Shown here: one piece after another, positions 34,901 through 43,900 of the stretch
Layout: every line of letters begins with the position of its first letter
Position numbering within the stretch: position 1 is the stretch's first letter
NCBI GenBank assembly: GCA_948470475.1
Contig: OX419344.1
Location: 24,944,725 to 25,008,724, forward strand
Source: Galaxea fascicularis
Lineage: Eukaryota; Cnidaria; Anthozoa; Scleractinia; Euphylliidae
Length of the DNA: 64,000 nucleotides
Direction of reading: 5' to 3'
The notes under the pieces: model-generated
What the model was told of the DNA's origin: nothing
The model's input: only the letters and a program-made list of their open reading frames with translations
Database searches by the model: none
Translations under genes and position numbers: made by a program

Positions 34901-37900
34901 TATCTTGTCTGATCCAGCCTGTGCTGTGTGCTGGGGAGATAAGAAAGGCTCTGCTAATACTCTTGTTCTATTCCCACGTTAGTGGGGGAATAAGTGAGGC
35001 CTTTTGTTTGTGCACCTACCATGAAGTCGCGTCAAACCTGCCACAGGGCTGTGTCCCCCTCTATTACACCATATTGTTTGCGTATTTTGTTGTGTCGCCT
35101 TTTGTCTGGTTACATTACATCTACTCTTAGTTTGAATAAATGGTACTTAAAGCAAATTTTAGGCTACCAAGGTTCTTAAAATAGGTTCTTATATTTTCAT
35201 ATGAATTCCATCTGAATATAATATATATATTATAAATATGATCTCATCATACAGTATATAAATCATTTATTTGTACCATAGAGCAATGCCTGTAGGCAGT
35301 TCAGTGCAGGTACAGTCCTTAACAAAACATAACAAAGAAACTCATGTTGATACCAAATTCATAACAAGTTCAAGCAATGAGGAGAAATGAAAAAAAATAA
35401 TTAAAAACTGTATGGCTCTAGCCCCTGAGGTTTGATCAATAGACATACAACATGGTACTTAAGCTTGAAAGATAAAAAAAAGTTATGTGAAGTTATACTT
35501 TTAAATAGATGATGATCTTAATTCAGCAATTTCTACCTCTACACCTTTACAGCAACCGCACTGGTATGAACCTAGCTTAAGATTTTAGCCTTAATTAATA
35601 CAGTATTGTTCAAAAGTAATGCAAGCGAAATGCATGAATTTCGTTCTTTGTTCCCGCAACTTTTCGGCAAAAGTTCGAGTGAAATTTCACGGCGTATCGA
35701 GTGATAAGTCGCTTAAACAAAGGACGATTTTTCTTCGAAGTTTTGTTAAAATTTGTGAGCAAACAATAATTTGCAGGCAGTTCACGAAATTTCGCAAGGC
35801 ATTGAACGGCAGTTCAGGAGCGTTCAAGCAATTTTCCTTCAGCAGCTGATACGAACAAACTGTTGTGCAACTCACAAGAGATAAATTTGTAAATACGAGC
35901 CGGTTTGCTGCCCTTGATCACCGATTAAGGGGCTACCATTTTATCTATGACAAATATGTTACTAAAATCTTAGTCACCTGAAGTTGGTGAAAGGCTTTCA
36001 ACCAGCTTCGCTTGTTCGAGTTCAGCTTGGGTCCAGTTTTGTACGCAGAGAATTAGAGCACATGTTTTGGAGTTTTGGATCAAGTCAACATTGTAGCGCT
36101 TCTTCTGAAACAACCAGGTGAGTTTCATAGCTAACATTTCGTCGAGCTGTGATGCTATTTCGGCAGATTAATGGCTTCTTTCCTGCGCAATAATTGGAAA
36201 GGTTATTTATACATTTCACTCGGCGAACTTTGTTTCGAAAACGCTCTTGGCCTATTGATTAACAATAGATCGAAATTTCGGGAGAAGCGAATTATTGTTC
36301 GAAAAACCGCAGCGACTTTTCAGCAGGAGCGAATTATCGTTCGAAAATTTGCGGTGATTCATCACGCAAAACGAATTATCGCTTGAAAAATCGCGCGGAT
36401 CAAAACAATGTGTCACAAAAATGGGGGGAGATTTCGTCGAAATATCGTATCGAGCGAAATTTCTTTGAAAAGCCAGGAATTTCGTCAAAATTTGTTTGCA
36501 TTACTTTTGCACAATACTGTAGGTTCTTATGTGGAGGGGGCTTAAGATGAAAATTTTAGCTTAACAGGTTTTTAAAACCCAGGTTCTTAGACATGGGCTA
36601 TTACTGTACTGCACTATTAAAGATGGTGCCCAAACTTACAATTTCATTGCAGACAAAAAGTTGTATGTTATTTTCCATTATTCTTAATATTTTAAGTGAG
36701 TGAGAAGTACCCAAACACAGGTAAAATGTACATGATAATAGATTAATAGAATAGGAATTTTTTGAAATATTTTCTGGTTGAGCAAAACCTCACTCATCCA
36801 AAGGATGACTTTTGGAGGTACCTCAGTCGTCCGTGCCAGATTGTAGTTGTCTGGGATGACCGGATGACTGCGAATCCCTGATAGAATGTTTCTCACCATC
36901 AGGGTATCCTCTCTTTGGCAGTACAGTTTTTTCAATTGATAAGTGGTCTTTTAAAGGAGGTTGTGCCTTGTTGAATTGTGTTGAAGTTATATCTTAAGGC
37001 TGTATGGTTTGGAGAGATTGGCATGTGTTTTTGTTTAACCAATTAATGCTTTTCCTAATGGTAGGTAAACCTGCGTGGCTATGTGAACAGAATATTTGCA
37101 GCCATTACTTGTTCTGCTATGGCATGTCCCACTGTGATGTGTCAGGTGTTTCACAACATCAGAGAAGCTGCTTCAAGGAAATACCCAAGTAATAATGGTT
37201 TTATAATGTCCAGTAGATTACTTGAATTGTGTTGAATGATGTTTTAACTGTGCTGTTAGAACAATGCCATCACAATATGATTGCTTTTTTCCTTACCTTC
37301 TGCATGTGTTGTCTCAATGATAATTCCTAGGAAAAACTGAATAGACTCTCAAACAAACAATAATATTGCTAGAAGTGTTGTAAGAAGACCGTACATGCAT
37401 GCACTTACAATATCGTAACATCTAGGGAACACAAAATCACTTGGCATGTAACTCAGTTCCCTTGTGAGGTTGGGTATGTTTATTTGAATGAGGCATGCAC
37501 ATTTGAGGAACATGCTTTATCAGTGTAAAAAGAGCTGCTTTTGAATCAAGTATTTGAGATTAAAAGGCTGTTTTGTACCTATGATAACAGGCAATAGAAG
37601 CATCAGTTAACAGTAGAAAATCACTTTCTGTACCCTAAAAACAAGATAAACAAACAAGTGAAAGAAAACAAAACAATTGTTTGCATTATATGAAACATTT
37701 TAATTAAAGTTAGGGGCCGATTACACTGTACATGGCGAGTTTCAGCCCGGGCTGAAATTTCAGCCTAGCTAGCCGGAATGAAACTCCAGCCCGGTTCTCT
37801 AAAGCAATGCCTCATTTTAAACAATTGCGATTACATGATCAAAGTTTCAGTCCGGAGCTGAAAATTTCAGCCCAGTTTGAGGCAAATTGGCTGCCAAATC

Positions 37901-40900
37901 AGATTTGGTACAACCTGCTATCATCCTAAATTTAAAGTGAACAGAAGGCCAAATTGTCAGTAAAACAGCACTTTTAAAATTTTGAGAAGTCTTATCTTCT
38001 GTGTCATTTTAAGCGAATAACACTTTCTGGCAATATTTCCCACGCCCAATTTCAAATTTCTAGCCCAGGCTGAAATTCTGTATGCATGCACATCAAAATT
38101 TCAGCCCGGTGGGAGGGACAAAGTTTCAGGCTGGGCAGTAACTCGCCATGTAATCAGCCCCTTCAGCTACTTACATGTCATATAGATGTGCACTTCACTT
38201 TACTCAAGATTTTGTGTTTCTGGATCATGTTGCAACTGTGACCTAAATGGTTGTAGTGGACATAAAGTGGTTTTCTGACATATTCTGAGTCAATTGTGAT
38301 GTCTCGTTTCAGATGATGATGATGTCTGTTTCACATCTGTTAGTGGTTTTGTTTTCCTGAGGTTCTTTGCTCCAGCCATTTTAAACCCCAAATTGTTTCA
38401 GATGAGGAATGAACATCCAGTAAGTAACTTTGGAATAAAGCTGACTAATATTCCATCACAGAAAAGTGTTTTTGCTTGGAATCTAACTAATAAGAATAAT
38501 AGGCTTTATTTAAAGAGGGTAAAACACTTAACAGTAGCCCTAAGACACTGATGACTCTGTGGCCCTCTAAATCAAATCAAATCAAATGTTGGTTTTTGAG
38601 GAGAGGGAACTCTGTTATTGGTGTAGGTTTTTCTGAACTGTAAAAAGTGCATTATTTTTCACATACTTGAAGAATGAATTTATCCTCTCTCTTATTACAT
38701 CATATCAATATTTTATTGAAGTGGTTAGAAGTTAGTTACTGACCCTTTCTCGATCAGTACAGGGGAATCCTGCCTTACAGTTACCTCGTCGATACAGTCC
38801 TCATTATGGCCATTTTTTCAGTTTTGTCCCAGCAAAATGCCCATACATTTTCTATAAGAAAACCCCATTAATGTGGCTGCCTTATTATTAGGGCCAGATT
38901 TTCATAGCCCATTGGTGACTGTATTAACAGGGCTCCACTGTATGTAACTGCCGGTGACCACATACAGTAATACATTGAAGAACCGCCAGTGCCGATTTAA
39001 AAGGTAGCTATGTGTTACTTGATTAAAAATCATGGTTCCAAAATGAGTTTGTTTTTTGTTATGTTCTATTAGGATGCCCAAACAGCGAGAACTCTGACAC
39101 TTATATCCAAAGCAATTCAAAGTCTAGGAAATGTTGTTAGCTCTGTGCTGGTGAGTACACATATATTTTATCAGAGACATTTGTGAAGCCTCTGTCAATC
39201 CTATTTTCAAACCTTTTTCTCCTACCAACCAACATTTTCACAAAAATAATGAAGTTTGTCTACTAAACCAGTTTTTTTCCTGGCAACCCTCTCTTGTTTA
39301 TACAGTCTGCTGTTTAACAAATGGACCAAGTCAGCTTCCTATCTTCTGTACTCTTATACATAGACTATAGAATGACATAATAAAATGTTCAAAACTCAAA
39401 TTGGCTCATGGTTTTCACTGCCAAGTTTTGAACATTTATGGCATCATTCTGTGGTCTAAAAGAGTTAAGATAATAAAAAACCGATGTTGATTTGTTTTTT
39501 ACAATAACATAATTTTTGGATTTCCAAGGCTACAGATGTTAAAAATCATGTATAGTTAGCAAGTAGTTGTTGCTCTTGCTCTTCGTAGGCTGGCTAGGAT
39601 TTTCGGAAGGTCAATCTCTTTTAAACTTACCAGGCGAAGGTTGTTTTCTTCCATTTCATGGACACTTTAGAGCAGTTTCTTGTCAGAAATATCCTGGCGA
39701 GTATGCAAACAGAAATGTTTTGGCTCAGGAAAATGGTGAATCATTTGTGTATAGAGTGCATTGCTTGGGGTTATGTGTAAAAGCTAGTGTTAAGGATAAG
39801 TAATTTCACATTTTCTCCTAAAAATAGTGTGGGCAGGTGAAAGAGCCTTACATGGAGACATTAAAGTCTGTGATCCTTGATCAAGAGCACATCACTGCTG
39901 TCAAACGGGTGGGTGTATAATTAGATGATGGTGTCATGTGTCTTGTTGAGCACTGTTAATAAAACTCATTCCTTAAATTTTAGTTCAGTTTTAGATTGTA
40001 AATGATTATTGCAGGGTTCTCAGTTAAACCTGTGACCTTAACACCTGTTAAGGATGTTACTAGTGAGAACTATGGCTGTGAAACTTCCTTGATCAGTTCC
40101 ATACTGTACTTCCATGTTACGGCAGCAAAGTGGCTGTTCTAAATTCTGTTGAGAACCTGGCTGATTGTTCTGTGTGAGAGTGTTCTTAAAAACACAGCAA
40201 CTTGTCATATGCATCTAACATATAATAATTATTTATTATTAACCTCCAAGTGGACAACTTTAAGACACCATTTCAACTGAATAATGATTTTGATGTTGTT
40301 TCAGTTCTTGGAGATAATCTCTTCACCGAGTAGAGCACAAGGCCTTCCTGTAGACTCAACCATTGTTCTCAAAGAGGGGTGAGTCACACCATGTTCATTC
40401 ATTACCTTGAATTCTCTCCAGACAGTGCAACCTGGATATATATAATTGTCTCTTTGGTTACCAGTCTCACTGTAGTAATATCTGAACTCCAACAAAACTT
40501 TTGAGTTTTTTGTTTTTGTTTAAGGAGGCTGGAAAGGGATTTTAGCGGCATGTACACAGGCAATCAACACATGCCATAACTAAGATGCACGTGCCAGCTG
40601 AATGAATCAAAATCAAGCACACCAGAAGTTAAATACTGCATGAAATCGCCAGAACCGGAACTAAAATCTGCAGAAAACATTTGTTTTTAGCTCGAAATTT
40701 TGCTCAGTGACCTATCTTGATTTTTTGCATGCTCGTACCATTCAAGATAGCACTTCAAACATAATAGCTTTGAGGAAAACTATCTTGTAGAATTTTCTGT
40801 TAGCCATAAAATGCGTTATTTTAAATAATTATTATATTAAATTCTACTGGATAATTTTTTTTCATACTTCCTGAAATTTACTGACATTTAGAGGACCTTT

Positions 40901-43900
40901 TTGTGGACCTGAGGTGTTGCCATGGTAACTGATATGACGTCACAAGCACCCTTAAAATATAGTTCAACAATAGAGTTACAAGGAGACATATAGTTTGCCT
41001 ACAACATTAAATATCCTTCTTTGTAATCTCTCATCGTTTCGCAAACACGTCAATGAAAAACCCTTTCGAGCCTCCTTAAGTGATTACATGTCCTTGGACA
41101 GTTTTTAATCTACTTAGAAAATGACACAGTGGCTTGCATCAGTGTGTTATGAGGTCTGATATCTGATGAACTGTATTTTTTTTCTTGCAGGGTGTTGATA
41201 AAGAGAGCCCAGGGAAGAAGTAGGCTGGGCTTCAAAAATTTCAAAAAGAGGTTCTTTGTTTTGACAAATAAAGGACTTTCATATTCCAAGGACAAAACCA
41301 AGGCTACTCTTGGTCACATTCCTGTCTGTGACATCCTGGGAGCAGAACGTCTGGGCGAGGAATCTTTTCATGTAAAACTGGTAAGAGATGTTATTACAAA
41401 TCAACAATTGATTTCTTTAGATGTGAACTTTTTCACAGTAAACCTCTAATACCGGTACTATTCGGGGCTGTGCTTTATCAGCGAGCAACTTACTTTTGCC
41501 TTTAGACAACCAGGAAATATTGGTTTTTGCACCAAACATATATCATTGCTGGGTGCCCTGGATTTCAAAGGTTTAAAGATTTTGGGTGTTCATTCAACTA
41601 CATGTACTTTTCTAAAAGCACAGCCTTCTAATTGTTTAGCAAGATGTAAGAATGAACTTGGAAGGAATATTTGCCATGTTGTTTATGTTTCACTAGATGG
41701 TACAGATAATTCAGCCTGATAGGTTGCTTTACATTCAAGCAAGCAATACTGTAGAGGAACGAGAATGGTAAGAGAACGTAAGAGAAAACATCATGGTAGA
41801 CCCTCTAAACACTCCAGGAAGCAACTGGTTAAATAAGAGATAACTTGATTGTTTTTCACCGGGTTGCCACGGTCATGGAAAAATCAGGGAAAAACATATT
41901 TTTTTCAGGGTCAGGCAAAAGTCAGGGAATTTCTAAATTCTACCTGAAAGTCAGTGAAAAGTCGGGGAATTTTGCATTTGGCTAGCCATTTGATTTTGGA
42001 AAGAGGTTCCTTTGTAGTAAGGTGATATTGATTTCTGTTGGCTTTATTGCCCAAGGATTTGCCTTGGATGGTCAGCAAAATTGTTCTTTGGTCAGCAAAA
42101 AGTCAGGGAATTTTTTCTATCCCAATGGGTGGCAACCCTGGTTAAGGACTTTGAAGCTGAAAAAAAAAATCCAAATCTTGGTTGGTTGGACAGAAAATAT
42201 CCTTACCTCCCCCACAGAAGGTCAATGTAAATTCCAAGGGAAAGGGGGGAGGGGGGGGGGTGGCAAAAGCAAAAGTTTTCAAAGGAAAAAATGTCCAGAG
42301 GGGTGGGGGTGCAAACCAAAAACCCTCCATGGAGGGTATGGATATTTTCTGGAACTTGTCAATTTTCAGGTAGTTGACTTTACCAAAAGCTGACAGCTGT
42401 TTAACAACAAAGTTATTAAGAAATATTTATTGTTACAAGAAGATAAGATTTTATGACAGATGCCCACAAGTCACACATACTTGCCTGCTTGCATGTCTCT
42501 GGACAAAATCTGAATCTAAATGTGATCAAACTGTGCATGGACCATCACAAAGTTCTGCCACAAATAATATAAATTACCAATTAATTTTATATTTTGTAGG
42601 ACACGTGCCTTGCGTAAGGTTTGCCAGAGCAATCCTCACAAAGTACAAACATATCATCCTGAAGCCTTTGTTTGTGGGAAATGGCTCTGGTAAGATAAGA
42701 AGATTCTTAATAGTATTATGCAATGTTATTTTGTTGTAAAAATAACTCCTCAAACTCAGATCCAACTATTCAGGTAATAATGATATGAACAACAAAAGTT
42801 GTGCAGGGATACCTGTTGTTCAATCAAAGTTTGTCTGAATTTACCTCTCACCGCCGCCTACTTTGTCTAGATTTCACTAAAATGATTAAAAAAAATTAAT
42901 CAGGTTGCCGCTTACTTTAGCAAGCTTAGACGGCTATTTCAAAACTTATTGAAACCTCTGCAGATGGTGATTTAATTTCCATCTTTTATAAATTTATCTA
43001 CATAATCCTGCAAGAGGGGGACATGCCATATGCCATGCATTCACATTGATCACTTAATTAATTTTCTTGTTGTTACTGTCAGAGCAGATTTTTGTTGAGT
43101 AGTGCCCATCCTCCTTTTCCTCTTTATTTCCTTTCTTTTTCAATGATTGAATAACTTACTTTTCAGCTGCAAAGAACGGTCAGCAAATGCATTAGGCTGC
43201 ACAGCTATTACAGAGTAAGAACTGCCACTTTAAAGTTGGTTTTAATATTAAGTGATTTTAATTTAATTCAACTTAAATAAATATGTTGGTTTATTTAGCC
43301 TTAGTTCCCTGCGGGCCAGCTAATTTTGTTTTTGTAATAAGTGGAAAATAAAATTGATTGATTGATTATTTTTCTGTTCTTTAGAGTCCCTCAACCCAAA
43401 TGTGTAAATGTAGCAATAGACTGTGATCGGGAGATTGAAAGAGTACACTCATTGTTCTTAGTAAATCTGGACAAGTTGGATGAATTACAAAGTAAGTTCT
43501 TTTTCCTACCATTGAGGCGTAAACTTGTATAACCTTGATTGGGGTAAATGCCCTTGTTATTTATTCCATAATTTTGCTGCTTTTAGTTGTACTTTCAAAT
43601 GTGCTGTTATCAGCGTCTTGTTGTTTGGTGAAAATACAGTTTTCTAACAACACTTAATTGCTAATTGAATAGAGCCCAGGCCCCAGTTGTTCAAAGGCTG
43701 GATAGCACTGTCCACCAGATAAATCACTATCCAGGGGATAAGTATTGGGAAAGCTAATTGCACTATCCACTGGATAAATATTTATCCGGTGAATAGAGCT
43801 ATATTCAGCCTTTGAACAACAAGGGCCAGGATTTTAGTCAAGTCAAAAAATGTTTGACCATGCACATGATGTCTAGCTGTGAAACCATTGTGTATGTTGC

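Noticed and set aside
39567..39803. 78-codon open frame with a signal-peptide-like start in intron 17
   Set aside because: Lies wholly in a Ras-GAP intron, no acceptor or domain, and the apparent signal peptide is a short Leu run.
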